Assembly: GCA_937981555.1 (NCBI GenBank)
Contig: CALJOK010000053.1
Span: 1 to 64,000, forward strand
From: an uncultured Saprospiraceae bacterium
GTDB lineage: Bacteria > Bacteroidota > Bacteroidia > Chitinophagales > Saprospiraceae
Direction: 5' to 3'
DNA: 64,000 bases
Part shown: in pieces, positions 26,131 to 36,654 of the stretch
How the letters are laid out: each line of letters begins with the position of its first letter
How positions within the stretch are numbered: the stretch's first letter is position 1
The notes under the pieces: model-generated
Databases searched by the model: none
Seen by the model: only the letters and a program-made list of their open reading frames with translations
Told to the model about the DNA's origin: nothing
Translations under genes and position numbers: made by a program

Positions 26131-27549
26131 CTAGTTTTCAAACCACATTGGTGTGTCTGTTGGTAAATTAGTTGGTGTATTTGGATTTGAACTTACTTCA
26201 TCTGGAGCATAGTTAAATCGTTTCAAAATAGTTGAAATTGCAGTTCCAGGAACAGCAAGCATATCTGGCACTTTTGTTCTTCTAACAGTATTCCAAGCAA
26301 TTACAGGTCTGAAAAAAGATTCTAAATAAAGTTGCTCATGAACTTTTTGAAGATCAACAGTTCCAATATTTGAAATAAAATTATCAATATCAGCTGTTGC
26401 AATTGTTGCTGTTGCACCTGGAATATCGCCACCCCAGTACTCACAGTTTTGTCTTAATCCTTTTTCGAATTCAGCTTGTGCATCGTCACTTGATACACCT
26501 AAAAGAGCTAATTCAGCTCGGTAAAGGCTAATCTCAGAAGGTAAAAACATATTATGAGGCATGTCATTTCTAACTACATTATTAGAAACGTGTGCTTTAG
26601 ATCCTGGAGCACCAAAAACAGCTTCTGCAATATCAGAACCACCATTTCCATTAGGATCGAAGATCATTACACCAAATCGAGGATCATCGTTTTGGTTGAA
26701 TAAATCATAAGAAACAGTTGATGGAGAATAGACACCAGCTGCTTCATTAGTTCCTCCAAAGAAGTTAGTAATCAATCGTGCCCATGAGTTAGCTTCACTA
26801 GCATTATCTGCATATCTGATTAAAGCAGCTTGGCTGTTATCTTCGATCATTGGTTCAGAAAGTACTTTTGTAATTTCATTATCAACAGCAGTACTCTTAT
26901 TTCTAAGTAACATTAAAACTCTTAGTTTTAATGAATTAGCCCATCTTCTCCATTTGTCCATGTCACCGCCATAGATAAGATCACCAATAGATACATCAGC
27001 TACTTCCGCAGGCATTGCATCAATCAAAGCGATTGCTTCATCAAGGATAGTTAAAACACCATTGAATACTTCTTCTTGTGTATCAAACTCAGGAGTAGGA
27101 AATTGAACTCCATCTAATGCTTGACGGAAAGGAATATCTCCCCAAATTGAAGATAACTCAAAGAATGATTTTGCTTTGAATATCTTAGCTATAGCAGCGA
27201 TGTTATTGCTAGTTGTACCTGCTGCAAGTGCATCAGCTTCAACTAATGCAAGATTACCTAACACTTGCGTATAATACATCCCCCAAGTATTTCCAGTAAT
27301 AGTAGAACCTGTATTACCTCCCCGTGGACTGTTAAAACAAGATCCAATATGTTGAGGAACATCCATCATTCTAGTACCTAACTCAGAAGTATGTCTATTT
27401 GAGTACTGAACAAAAACGAAAGGTAAAACTGCGTTCGGATCAGCCGAAGTCGCTACCAATGGATTTGTATTTATATCTAATGCTTTTTCACAAGAAGTAA
27501 CTAGTACTCCAACAAAAAGAATTAGTGAAAATATTTTTAAAAATTTCAT
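26131..27549 (-). CDS. SusD/RagB-family outer membrane lipoprotein
   Basis: This 472-residue lipoprotein has lipobox VTSC and belongs to the SusD-like_2 type (INTNPLVATSADPNAVLPFVF, MYYTQVLGNLALVEA, WGDIPFRQALDG, DKWRRWANSLKLRVLMLLRN, YRAELALLG). SusD proteins form the lid of the SusC barrel and capture the substrate at the cell surface. The gene lies 22 nt after susC. The SusD-like_2 branch often accompanies transporters of peptides or unknown ligands, so a glycan substrate should not be assumed. Confidence 0.93.
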   Translation of the reverse strand: MKFLKIFSLILFVGVLVTSCEKALDINTNPLVATSADPNAVLPFVFVQYSNRHTSELGTRMMDVPQHIGSCFNSPRGGNTGSTITGNTWGMYYTQVLGNLALVEADALAAGTTSNNIAAIAKIFKAKSFFELSSIWGDIPFRQALDGVQFPTPEFDTQEEVFNGVLTILDEAIALIDAMPAEVADVSIGDLIYGGDMDKWRRWANSLKLRVLMLLRNKSTAVDNEITKVLSEPMIEDNSQAALIRYADNASEANSWARLITNFFGGTNEAAGVYSPSTVSYDLFNQNDDPRFGVMIFDPNGNGGSDIAEAVFGAPGSKAHVSNNVVRNDMPHNMFLPSEISLYRAELALLGVSSDDAQAEFEKGLRQNCEYWGGDIPGATATIATADIDNFISNIGTVDLQKVHEQLYLESFFRPVIAWNTVRRTKVPDMLAVPGTAISTILKRFNYAPDEVSSNPNTPTNLPTDTPMWFEN

Positions 27550-27571
27550 AATTTTCTTGATTTTTAAATTT

Positions 27572-30500
27572 TTAGAAAGTCAATTTTAAATTCACACCAA
27601 CACTTCTTGTAGAAGAAATATTAGAACGCTCAACACCAAATCCATCTAATCCTGACCCAAATAAGTTCGTTTCAGGATCAATGTGAGGTACTTTTGACCA
27701 AATCAATGCTACATTTCTAGCTTCCAATCCAATAGAAAGTCCGCTAATTTTAGCATTTGCTAAAAGTGATTTTGGCAAATTATAGCTAATTGCGATTTCT
27801 CGTAATTTAACAAATGAAGCATCGAAGATAGACGCTTCAGAAACACCATTATTATCAAGAGAAGACCAGAATGCCTGAGCACTTGCCAATGGAATATCGT
27901 TATCTCGAGTTGTTCCATCAGGATTAAGTAATACACCTTCTTTGTCGATAAATGTTCCTTCTCTGTTTTGAGTAGTTTCTTGAACTAATCCACCATTCTG
28001 TAAATTTTCAACAGTAGATGATTTCATTACACCACCTGATCTCCAATCAATAGTGCATGACAAATTAAAGTCTCCAATAGAGAAATTATTGATGAATCCC
28101 ATTGAAAAGTCAGGCAATACAGAACCGAAGCTCTTTAATTCACCTGCTTGTCTTTCACCTGTACTTGGGTTGATAATTGGTCGATTAGTTAAGCTATCTC
28201 TCAAGAATGGAGTAGCAAATAACTCAATTCCACCACCTTCAACTGCTTGAACAGATACAGATGTAAATGCACTAGCTAATTGAATTCTCTCAACACCTTC
28301 AGTTAACTCAACAACTTCTGTTTTAGCAGAAGAAAAATTAACTGCAGTATTCCATTGGAACATTTTTGTGCTAATTGGTGTAGCATTAATACTAAACTCA
28401 ATACCACTAGTATTTACTTGTCCTACATTTGTTCTTAAAAAACCAAATCCAGTCGATTCAGGAATAGGTAATCTTAAAATTTGGTCATTGTTTCTAGTCG
28501 CAAAATATGCAACATCTAAACCTAATTTGTAATCAAAGAATTTTAACTCAGCACCTACTTCAAAACTATTTTGACGTTCTGGCAATAAGTTTTCTGGTGG
28601 AATAGTATTCGCTTTTGCGAAAGCCAATCTTCCATCAAATGGGAAGTTAACACCCAAACTGTATTGTCCACTTGCTGAAGCAGCAGGGAAAAAGTTAAAG
28701 TCTAATTGGTATGGTCCAGTATCATTTCCTACTTGTGCAAAACTAGCACGTAATTTTCCATAAGAAAATACATTGCTTGTCAAGTCTAATGCATCAGAGA
28801 ATACAAATGCTAAACTTGCAGAAGGGTAGAAGTAAGAGTTATTGTCGATAGGTAAAGTAGAAGACCAATCATTTCGACCTGTTAAAGTCAAATTCAAATA
28901 ATCTTTATATCCTAAATCAATAGAAGTATATGCACCAAATAATACTTGCTCGGTAAATCCACGAGTAGCTACATTGGTAGCAGCATTTCCAGGAGAAAAT
29001 AATTCAGCTACCAATAAGTCACTAGAAGCTAAATTTTCACTTGAGAATTTTCTTTTGTTATAGTTAAATCCTCCAAGGATATTAAACTTAAGGTCATCAT
29101 TGATGTCCATTTTGTAGTTACCAATAACATCAATATTAAATTGTGTTCTATTAAATTTATTGATAGTGAAGTCACCTACAATTCTTTGTGCAGTCCCTTT
29201 TCTATTTGAAAAGAAACGATTATCTTGATCAAAATCATAACCTACTCTTGCTGTGAAGTTAAGATTTTCGATAGGAGTATAAGTAGTAGAGAAATTAGTT
29301 AATAATCTTGAATCATCTCGATCATTTCTATTTTCGTTACGAATCCAAAATGGATTATTTGAAGTAGGAGTCAATTGATTAATTTGAGTACCCAATTCTT
29401 CGTCAATCCAAGGTTTGAATAAGTTCTGATCCAAAGTACTACTGAATGAGCTATAACCAATAATGTTAGGGTCATTGGCTCCTGCTGCTGCAGTTCCTTC
29501 TGAATCTGTTTTGATAAACTGAACTCCAAAATCACTTCGTAATTTGTCAGAATGCTTTACACCGGATTTCAAAGAAATAGTGTATCTATCTAAAGATGAT
29601 CCAGGTACAACACCAGTTTGGTTCAATGCACCTAAACTTAATCGGTAATTCATTTTTTCATTACCATCAGAGATAGCAAAGTTGTTGATAAAAGTATTTC
29701 CAGTTCCGAAAAAGTCGTTGATACCATTATCATCCACAGCTGTTAATGGACCAGATTCTCCTGTTACAGGAAGAGATCTTACATTTTGTCCAACAATTTT
29801 TGGTCCCCAGTCAAATCCTACAGAACTAGAATCATATTTGAACTGTGATCCCATCGCATATTCTTGCTGATAATCAGGTGTTACCAACAATCTATCTTGA
29901 CGGTAAGAAGAGTTAATCTCAACTCTAGGATTTCCATTTTTGTTTCCTTTCCCAGATTTTGTTGTTACCAAGATTGCTCCAGCAGCAGCTCTTGATCCAT
30001 AAAGTGCTGTTGCAGCAGCCCCTTTCAAGACACTAATAGATTCAATATCATCAGGATTTACTACAGATGCTCCGTTAGCAAAATCTCTATTTCCAGAAAT
30101 TCTATCTATACCTGAATTTTGTGCATTATTAAATGGTACACCATCAATCACCCAAAGTGGATTATTTCTTCCAGCTAAAGAGTTTACCCCACGGATAACT
30201 ATTTTAGAAGATCCACCCAAGTTTCCACCAGAGTTACTTACTTGAACTCCAGTCACTTTTCCTTGAAGTGCATTTACGATATTGGTTTCTCGTGCTCTAA
30301 CCAACTCATCAGAATCAATTTTAGCAACACTATATCCCAAATCTTTGGATTCTCTTTCGATTCCTAAAGCTGTAACAACAACTTCTCCGACAAGAACTCC
30401 TTCTTCAAGAGATACATTTAAAATATTAGATGCTCCTAATGTCATCTCTTCTGTTCCATATCCTGTATAAGAATAAATTAAGACAGTTAAACCAGCAGGA

Positions 30501-30688
30501 ACTTCTAATGAGTAGCTTCCATCTATGTCTGTGGTTGTACCAACATTTTCGCTACTTTTTACTATTACACTCGCACCAATAAGGGCTTCGCCTGCATTAT
30601 CAGTTACAGTACCTGTTATAGTTCTCTGTGCTAGCATGGTTCCCATAGCGCAGAAGAATAGCAATAAAACTAGTGTAGTTTTTTTCAT
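27572..30688 (-). CDS. SusC/RagA-family TonB-dependent transporter (first locus)
   Basis: This outer membrane transporter of about 1038 residues has a signal peptide ending MLAQ, a carboxypeptidase-regulatory-like domain (ITGTVTDNAGEALIGASV ... YTGYG), the plug domain with VIRGVNSLAGRNNPLWVIDGVPFNN and SISVLKGAAATALYGSRAAAGAILVTTK, and a barrel ending in RSVGVNLKLTF. It imports a ligand bound by SusD with energy from TonB. No regulator (ECF sigma, anti-sigma or hybrid kinase) or hydrolase is adjacent. MKKTT at 30688 matches the start of the paralogue at 42560; an upstream ATG (30697) is possible. Confidence 0.95.
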   Translation of the reverse strand: MKKTTLVLLLFFCAMGTMLAQRTITGTVTDNAGEALIGASVIVKSSENVGTTTDIDGSYSLEVPAGLTVLIYSYTGYGTEEMTLGASNILNVSLEEGVLVGEVVVTALGIERESKDLGYSVAKIDSDELVRARETNIVNALQGKVTGVQVSNSGGNLGGSSKIVIRGVNSLAGRNNPLWVIDGVPFNNAQNSGIDRISGNRDFANGASVVNPDDIESISVLKGAAATALYGSRAAAGAILVTTKSGKGNKNGNPRVEINSSYRQDRLLVTPDYQQEYAMGSQFKYDSSSVGFDWGPKIVGQNVRSLPVTGESGPLTAVDDNGINDFFGTGNTFINNFAISDGNEKMNYRLSLGALNQTGVVPGSSLDRYTISLKSGVKHSDKLRSDFGVQFIKTDSEGTAAAGANDPNIIGYSSFSSTLDQNLFKPWIDEELGTQINQLTPTSNNPFWIRNENRNDRDDSRLLTNFSTTYTPIENLNFTARVGYDFDQDNRFFSNRKGTAQRIVGDFTINKFNRTQFNIDVIGNYKMDINDDLKFNILGGFNYNKRKFSSENLASSDLLVAELFSPGNAATNVATRGFTEQVLFGAYTSIDLGYKDYLNLTLTGRNDWSSTLPIDNNSYFYPSASLAFVFSDALDLTSNVFSYGKLRASFAQVGNDTGPYQLDFNFFPAASASGQYSLGVNFPFDGRLAFAKANTIPPENLLPERQNSFEVGAELKFFDYKLGLDVAYFATRNNDQILRLPIPESTGFGFLRTNVGQVNTSGIEFSINATPISTKMFQWNTAVNFSSAKTEVVELTEGVERIQLASAFTSVSVQAVEGGGIELFATPFLRDSLTNRPIINPSTGERQAGELKSFGSVLPDFSMGFINNFSIGDFNLSCTIDWRSGGVMKSSTVENLQNGGLVQETTQNREGTFIDKEGVLLNPDGTTRDNDIPLASAQAFWSSLDNNGVSEASIFDASFVKLREIAISYNLPKSLLANAKISGLSIGLEARNVALIWSKVPHIDPETNLFGSGLDGFGVERSNISSTRSVGVNLKLTF

Positions 30689-31347
30689 ACTAATCAAATT
30701 TTAATTACAATTTTTTTTAATAAAAAAGATTCTTTCAAATAATTCCTAAGTAGTTGTATTACAATAAGTTACATTTGGTTATGCATGATTTGGATAGGTA
30801 ATACGTAAGTCATTTTTTTTACGGTATTTCGTTCTATCTATTAGTTCAAAGTAGTTGCATTGTCTATGTCTAACTGACAATTTATTCATTCGTTCGGTAT
30901 TCGTCTACATGAATGTAGGTATTCAATAATTACGGTGCTGTTTAATATTTTATGAACAGACATTAATATCCATCAACATAAATGGGAATAAGTAGTAATT
31001 ATGTTTTAGGGAAATAATGTTTGGTGAAAGATAATGTAGCTAGACTATATTTTTTTTTAATGTGTTGTATGCTTCCTTAACGGAATGTTAATGAAATTCG
31101 CTGCCCCTTATTTTTAATACATAGTAAAAGAATGCTACAACGTGATGGTTTTGCATAGCTTATGACAAAAGACTTTTTTTATTTAAAATAGAAAGAGGAT
31201 TACTTTTTTTGTCTGAAAAAAATATTCGAAGTCTTTCTTGTTTACACTTGTAATATTGTGGATTTCTTATCTTTACAATTAGACTTGATTAACAGGTATT
31301 CTTCTTAATTCTACTTCAATATTTTTAAATTAATAAAAACAAACAAA
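30689..31347. other. 650-nt divergent intergenic region
   Basis: No gene is visible. It contains a palindrome CTACAT-GA-ATGTAG at 30905-30918, about 220 nt upstream of the SusC gene, and a promoter for the rightward gene at 31248. Long, AT-rich leaders in front of SusC genes also occur at 42561-43296. Confidence 0.5.
31248..31275 (+). promoter_or_regulatory. Promoter of the double-propeller (CRTAC1-type) gene
   Basis: TTG (31248-31250), a 17-nt spacer and TATCTTTA (31268-31275) match the Bacteroidota consensus with one mismatch in the last base. The predicted leader is about 65 nt. Confidence 0.5.
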
Positions 31348-34300
31348 ATGCGATTATTCTTAATTGCCAACATTTATTGTCTTTTTTCTTTTTCACTTTT
31401 TGCTCAAATTCAATATTCAGATGCTGCAGCACAAGTTGGAATCGATCACCAATATTTGCAAGGTGGGCCAGGAGGAGGGGTAAGTTTTGTTGATTTTGAT
31501 GGAGATGGATGGGACGATATTACATTGGCAACCGCAGCAGGTGATTCCATTTTTTTCTATAAAAATATCAATGGAATATTTCAAAAAACACCTTCCTTAG
31601 TCGATCATACCGAAGAATCAAAACATGTGCTTTGGGTTGATTTTGATAATGATGATGACCTGGATTTGTATGTGACTACTTTTGAAGGAGCTAATCGATT
31701 ATACGAAAATACAGGCAATTTAGAATTTACAGATATAACTATAGCAGCTGGATTTCCAATAGATACACTTCGACATTTTGGAGCAGTTTGGGCAGATTAT
31801 GATCGAGATGGTTGGTTGGATTTATATTATACGGAACGAAAATCTTTGACTTCAGGAACGAATAATCGAAATCGACTTTTTAGAAATAATGCTGATGGAA
31901 CGTTTACTGAAAAAACTGATTTCGCACAAGTTGCTGATGAAAACAAATTACCTTTTTGCGCTGCCTTTTTTGACTATGATAATGATCGTTGGCCTGATGT
32001 TTATATTGCTAATGATAAAATGCCTCCCAATACACTTTTAAGAAATAATGGTAATGGAACTTTCATGGATGTAAGTGTTCCGACGCAAGCCAATGTGGTG
32101 ATGAGTGCAATGTGTGTAGCAGTTGGAGATTATAATAATGATGCAAATCAAGATATTTATATTTCAAATATTGCAACCGGGAATGTATTGTTACAAAATC
32201 ATGAAATTTCCAATGTTCATTTTTTTATGGATCAAGCAAACAATGCTGGAGTTGAGTTTTTTGATGTGGCTTGGGGGTGTAACTTTTTGGATGCTGATAA
32301 TAATCGAACGTTAGATTTGTATGTGAGCGGAGCAACAGTTGGTTCGGATACACCATCAAGTACCTTTTATAAAAATGATGGTAATGGAATTTTCTCAGAA
32401 ATCTTTAATGGCTTCGAAGGTGATACTGTAAAGAGTTATTGCAATGCCATTGGAGATTTTAATCAAGATGGATTTCCTGATATTATGGTTTCCAATTTTG
32501 CTCCTTTTAATTCACAACTTTGGCAGAATGGAGGAGGAGCAACTAATTGGATAAAAGTAAATCTGGAAGGTGTAAAAAGTAATCGACAAGGCATAGGTTC
32601 CAAGATTGAGGTATATGCAGAAGGTGAATATCAAATGCGTTATACGCATTGTGGGATTGCTTACATGGGGCAAAATTCAGATACTGAAATTATCGGATTA
32701 GCCAATGCAACTGTTGCTGATTCTATTAAAATTACTTGGCCGACAGGACATGTAGATGTATTGTTACAAGTTGCTGCTAACCAAACGATTGAAGTGATTG
32801 AAGGTAGTACGACTAGTGGTATTATTGATGTGGATGATGATGTGGTTTTGACAACTTTGACTACGATAAATGATTTTTATTTTGTGGAAGCTCAGGATGA
32901 AGCAATGATTGATCACTACTTCAGCCATGACATTTTTATCGGAGGAGGCGCTGCCTTTTTTGATTATGATAATGATGGTGATGATGATTTGTATATCACG
33001 GCAGGTTTGGAGATGGATCACTTTTATGAGAATAATGGCGACGGAACTTTTATTGATAAAAGTTTTGAAGTTGGTTTGCTCGGTACTCAATATTATTTTA
33101 CCACAGGAGTTGTAGCTGGCGATATTGATAATGATGGGTTTAAAGATTTATTTGTAACGACAAACCAATCTAATCTTGAACAACAGGGCAAAAACCTTTT
33201 GTTTAAAAATAATGGAAATGGAATGTTTCAAGACATTTGGAATCAAATTCAACCAAAGGATAAAACGCAAGCAATAAGTGCTGTATTTACTGATTATGAT
33301 TTAGATGGATTGCTTGACATATATGTGATTAGTTATGTTGAGAGTGCGAGTTTTACAACTGATCCGAATGGAGCCATTAATGGATTCGCTCATGATTGTT
33401 ATGCCAATACTTTTTATAAGAACTTGGGAAATGGACAATTTGAAGAAGTAGCTGAAGTCTTGCAGATTAATGATAATGGTTGTTCGTTGGCAGTAGTATC
33501 TACTGATTTTGATATGGATGGAGATATGGATATTTATGTAGCGAATGACTTTGGGGAGTTTATTGAAACTAATCATTTATATAAAAATATAATGATTGAT
33601 TCGGTGATTTTATATGATGAAATAGCGGATGTTGTTGGGGCAGATTTGGGGATGTATGGAATGGGAATCGCAGTTGGAGATGTTGATAGAGATTTAGATT
33701 TGGATTACTATGTGACCAACTTTGGGAAGAATGCATTGCTGAGAAATGATGGTGATTTTTTTACGAATGTCACCGACGATGCAGGGGTGGGAGATGAGTG
33801 GATCATTATGGATAGTTTGCTTTCGATTAGTTGGGGGACTGAATTTTTGGATGTGGATAATGATAGTGATTTAGATTTATATGTAGCGAATGGATATGTG
33901 CCGAGTCCGAGTTTTCTTAATTCTACCTTGCACATGAATGATAAGCTTTTTATCAATGAAGGGAATCTTCAATTTACCGATACCGACACGACTTATGGTA
34001 TTCAAAACAAATACACTTCTCGTGGAATGACTTACTCAGATTACGATAATGATGGAGATTTGGATGTGTTGTCGGTAGTGCTAAATGTTCCGATAAATGG
34101 TTCTGGTTGGAAAACAATTCTTTATCGAAATGAAAAAGGAAATGAGAAAAATTGGTTGCAAGTTTCTCTCGAAGGAGTTGATGTAAATCGAGATGCCTAC
34201 GGTTCTAAAATCTTTGTTCACGCAGGCGGGAATGTATTGTTAGAAGAAGTGAGTGGAGGATCTAGTCATGCTTCTCATCATTCAAGTCGCATCCATTTTG

Positions 34301-34737
34301 GATTAGATACTTTGTTGATGGTGGATAGTGTTGAAGTGCTTTGGACGGGAGGAAATCGACGACAAATGTTGTATGATATTGAAGTAAATCAGGCGATTGA
34401 AATATTGGAAGATACAACGCTTACGTTGTTGAACGATACGACAACGATGGATACAATTGTAATTGATGCTACGATTGATTTAATTAGAAATAATCCATCC
34501 ATGGATGTTTCACCAAATCCAACTAAGGATATACTAGATGTGCAAATAAAAAATACTCGAGGGACAGGGGAGTTATTTTTATATAATATTTTGGGACAAT
34601 TGGAAAAAAGGAAAACGGTAACGAAGCAAGATCAAAATGTGAGATTGGATTTAGAGGGATTAGAAATCGGGATTTACTTTTTGATGTATCGTTCGGAGGG
34701 AATATATTTGACGGAAAAAATATTGTTGGAGAAATAA
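31348..34737 (+). CDS. Secreted protein with two CRTAC1-type beta-propellers, T9SS type A
   Basis: This 1129-residue protein has a signal peptide (1-19). It then has two copies of the same module: seven FG-GAP/VCBS calcium-loop blades (DFDGDGWDD, DFDNDDDLD, DYDRDGWLD and so on) followed by an ASPIC/UnbV domain (first about 400-480, second about 930-1015). The second copy starts at DYDNDGDDDLYIT. A T9SS type A sorting domain ends the protein (from VSPNPTKDILDVQ). FG-GAP propellers bind Ca2+ and ligands on the cell surface. Both modules keep seven loops, so both are probably folded. It lies between two SusCD operons. Confidence 0.92.
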   Translation: MRLFLIANIYCLFSFSLFAQIQYSDAAAQVGIDHQYLQGGPGGGVSFVDFDGDGWDDITLATAAGDSIFFYKNINGIFQKTPSLVDHTEESKHVLWVDFDNDDDLDLYVTTFEGANRLYENTGNLEFTDITIAAGFPIDTLRHFGAVWADYDRDGWLDLYYTERKSLTSGTNNRNRLFRNNADGTFTEKTDFAQVADENKLPFCAAFFDYDNDRWPDVYIANDKMPPNTLLRNNGNGTFMDVSVPTQANVVMSAMCVAVGDYNNDANQDIYISNIATGNVLLQNHEISNVHFFMDQANNAGVEFFDVAWGCNFLDADNNRTLDLYVSGATVGSDTPSSTFYKNDGNGIFSEIFNGFEGDTVKSYCNAIGDFNQDGFPDIMVSNFAPFNSQLWQNGGGATNWIKVNLEGVKSNRQGIGSKIEVYAEGEYQMRYTHCGIAYMGQNSDTEIIGLANATVADSIKITWPTGHVDVLLQVAANQTIEVIEGSTTSGIIDVDDDVVLTTLTTINDFYFVEAQDEAMIDHYFSHDIFIGGGAAFFDYDNDGDDDLYITAGLEMDHFYENNGDGTFIDKSFEVGLLGTQYYFTTGVVAGDIDNDGFKDLFVTTNQSNLEQQGKNLLFKNNGNGMFQDIWNQIQPKDKTQAISAVFTDYDLDGLLDIYVISYVESASFTTDPNGAINGFAHDCYANTFYKNLGNGQFEEVAEVLQINDNGCSLAVVSTDFDMDGDMDIYVANDFGEFIETNHLYKNIMIDSVILYDEIADVVGADLGMYGMGIAVGDVDRDLDLDYYVTNFGKNALLRNDGDFFTNVTDDAGVGDEWIIMDSLLSISWGTEFLDVDNDSDLDLYVANGYVPSPSFLNSTLHMNDKLFINEGNLQFTDTDTTYGIQNKYTSRGMTYSDYDNDGDLDVLSVVLNVPINGSGWKTILYRNEKGNEKNWLQVSLEGVDVNRDAYGSKIFVHAGGNVLLEEVSGGSSHASHHSSRIHFGLDTLLMVDSVEVLWTGGNRRQMLYDIEVNQAIEILEDTTLTLLNDTTTMDTIVIDATIDLIRNNPSMDVSPNPTKDILDVQIKNTRGTGELFLYNILGQLEKRKTVTKQDQNVRLDLEGLEIGIYFLMYRSEGIYLTEKILLEK

Positions 34738-34776
34738 AGTGGCATTGAAGTTAAAAAAGTAATGATGCTAATCGTT

Positions 34777-34816
34777 TTAAACCTTCCAGATTTTAAAAAT
34801 CTGGAAGGTTTTTTAA
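34777..34816 (+). terminator. Rho-independent terminator
   Basis: The stem AAACCTTCCAGATTTT / AAAATCTGGAAGGTTT is followed by more T. It closes the double-propeller gene. Confidence 0.88.
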
Positions 34817-34867
34817 TTAGTTTTATCTGAGTTTATTTAGTCTTTTTTTTATGATAAAATGAAAATT

Positions 34868-36544
34868 TTAATGTTGAATAATTATTTTTTCCAAAAAATA
34901 ATTGCGGTGGTTTAGTAAAAAATAAATACCGGAAGACCAATTAGAAATATCAATTTCAGTTTTCCCAAAAGGAATTTTTTTGGTTAAAATTAAATTTCCA
35001 AGAGCGTTAAAAATTTTAATCTCTTCACCTTTCTCATTTTTACTTTCGATAAATAACAATGTATTTACGGGGTTTGGAAAGAATGAAAAATCGTCATGTG
35101 GATTTTTAATTTTATTAATGGAAACAAGTGAGCAGAAAGCTGTATTAGGATTTAACTCAATAAAACCAATCGGTTCAAGCGTTTTTCCGATGAAGGCAGG
35201 ATAAGTTTCTAAATATCGTTGAGTTTGGAAAGTGAAGTTTTCACTTAAAGCTAAATTGGTTCCTTGAGCAATTGAATTACCTGATTTTAGAGGTGTGAGG
35301 TATTCCCACGCGACTTGCCCATCTGGTGTTAGTTCGAAGGTTCGACCTTGCCGACCTGCACACATGATGACACTTCCATCGCCGATGATTTGGATGCTTG
35401 AGGCAGCGGTGGAATAGTTTTTAGCAGTATCAGGATGTGAAAATTCTTTGCTAAAGTTTTCAGGTAAAAAAGTCTCGTTGGATTTTAAATAAGAAAAAGT
35501 AGTGGTATCAAATACAGGTTCTAGGATTTGACCGAGTGAAAGTCCAGTTTCGATATGATTATTATACAATGCTATTTTTCCAAAAAAATCATAGTCAGGG
35601 TTAATGTCATTTTCATCAATCCATTGGACATCATGTTGGGAAAAAAGTTGTCGATCTGAAGTTTCACCTGTTTGGTATGCTTTGGGATTTCCCCAACGGA
35701 AAAGTAAATCTCCACCTTGATTACTATTTCCTCCTGAAGTGCCCGCAGCTTCATCAGAGTTGGTGCTTCGGTCGATGATCCAAAATTCATTGAAGTGTTT
35801 ACTGCTAATGACGACTTGATCTAAAATAGGGTTGTAATCAATAGAATTGCAATGCAACCAATCGGTTTTTCCAAAAGTATATTCGTGGTAATTAATGTTA
35901 ATTCGTTCGGGGTGGTCAGCTACAATTCCATAGTTGGCTTTAGTGGAATCGTGATCTTGAATGAGGTGATCCCATGCATGCCATTCCCAAACGATGCTAT
36001 CATTTATTGGATCAATTTCTAAAATATAATCAGTCAAAATACTTCGTTGATTATGACTTAAAGTATCGAAACCATTCGCAACGATTTCGTCTAATTCTTT
36101 TTTTTGCCAAACAATTATCATGACCGTTCCATGAGGAGTGAAATGAATATCATGGTGTTGGATTTGAGTAGAGTCTGCAATATTGTAAGTCCATAAAACT
36201 TGATTGTCCCAACTGACTATTTCGATAATTCCTCCAGCGCCTCCAGAAGTAGAAACAGAATTAGGATTGTCTGCCAACCATTTACTCCTGAGGATATTTC
36301 CATTTTCCAAAAGGTAAGCAACGGATCCAGGTCGAGCAGTAGGATCGTCTTCCCATTGGTGAACAATTTCTCCACATTTATTTAATAAAAAAATATCAGA
36401 TTGTCGTTCTGGAAAAATGAGTGTGTATCCTCCGACACCTAAATCCTCTTCAAAAGAAAGTAAACCAACCGTATTGTCTTGTGCAAAGGTGTTTTGAAAA
36501 ACCATTGAAAACAAAAGGATAATTATGTATCTGCAAACGTACAT
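34868..36544 (-). CDS. Arylsulfotransferase-like secreted protein, T9SS type A
   Basis: This 558-residue protein has a signal peptide (about 1-21) and resembles the ASST (aryl-sulfate sulfotransferase) beta-propeller family: INKCGEIVHQWEDDP-like start, GGAGGIIEIVSWDNQVLWTYN, HHDIHFTPHGTVMI, SIVWEWHAWDHLIQDHD, SIDYNPILDQVVISSKHFNEFWIIDRS, RWGNPKAYQTG and FSQHDVQWI. A type A sorting domain ends it (FSFFPNPVNTLLF). ASST enzymes transfer sulfate between phenolic compounds. I cannot confirm the catalytic histidine, so activity is uncertain; propeller-only binding is an alternative. Confidence 0.82.
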   Translation of the reverse strand: MYVCRYIIILLFSMVFQNTFAQDNTVGLLSFEEDLGVGGYTLIFPERQSDIFLLNKCGEIVHQWEDDPTARPGSVAYLLENGNILRSKWLADNPNSVSTSGGAGGIIEIVSWDNQVLWTYNIADSTQIQHHDIHFTPHGTVMIIVWQKKELDEIVANGFDTLSHNQRSILTDYILEIDPINDSIVWEWHAWDHLIQDHDSTKANYGIVADHPERININYHEYTFGKTDWLHCNSIDYNPILDQVVISSKHFNEFWIIDRSTNSDEAAGTSGGNSNQGGDLLFRWGNPKAYQTGETSDRQLFSQHDVQWIDENDINPDYDFFGKIALYNNHIETGLSLGQILEPVFDTTTFSYLKSNETFLPENFSKEFSHPDTAKNYSTAASSIQIIGDGSVIMCAGRQGRTFELTPDGQVAWEYLTPLKSGNSIAQGTNLALSENFTFQTQRYLETYPAFIGKTLEPIGFIELNPNTAFCSLVSINKIKNPHDDFSFFPNPVNTLLFIESKNEKGEEIKIFNALGNLILTKKIPFGKTEIDISNWSSGIYFLLNHRNYFLEKIIIQH

Positions 36545-36565
36545 TTTTGTTTGTTTTTTAAATAA

Positions 36566-36600
36566 ATAAAAAGGGAAGACACAAATAAATGTGTCTTCCC
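36566..36600 (-). terminator. Terminator of the second SusCD operon
   Basis: On the minus strand GGGAAGACACA / TGTGTCTTCCC (36573-36583 and 36590-36600) forms an 11-bp perfect stem followed by TTTTTATTTATTT. It separates the operon from the ASST-like gene. Confidence 0.88.
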
Positions 36601-36654
36601 AATATTTTCATTGAAAATAGCAAACTATTTTCAAGTAAGAATAATCATTTATTC

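Noticed and set aside
32764-33090. Minus-strand frame in the double-propeller gene
   Set aside because: The Ile/Thr/His-rich translation is the complement of Asp/Asn-rich calcium loops.
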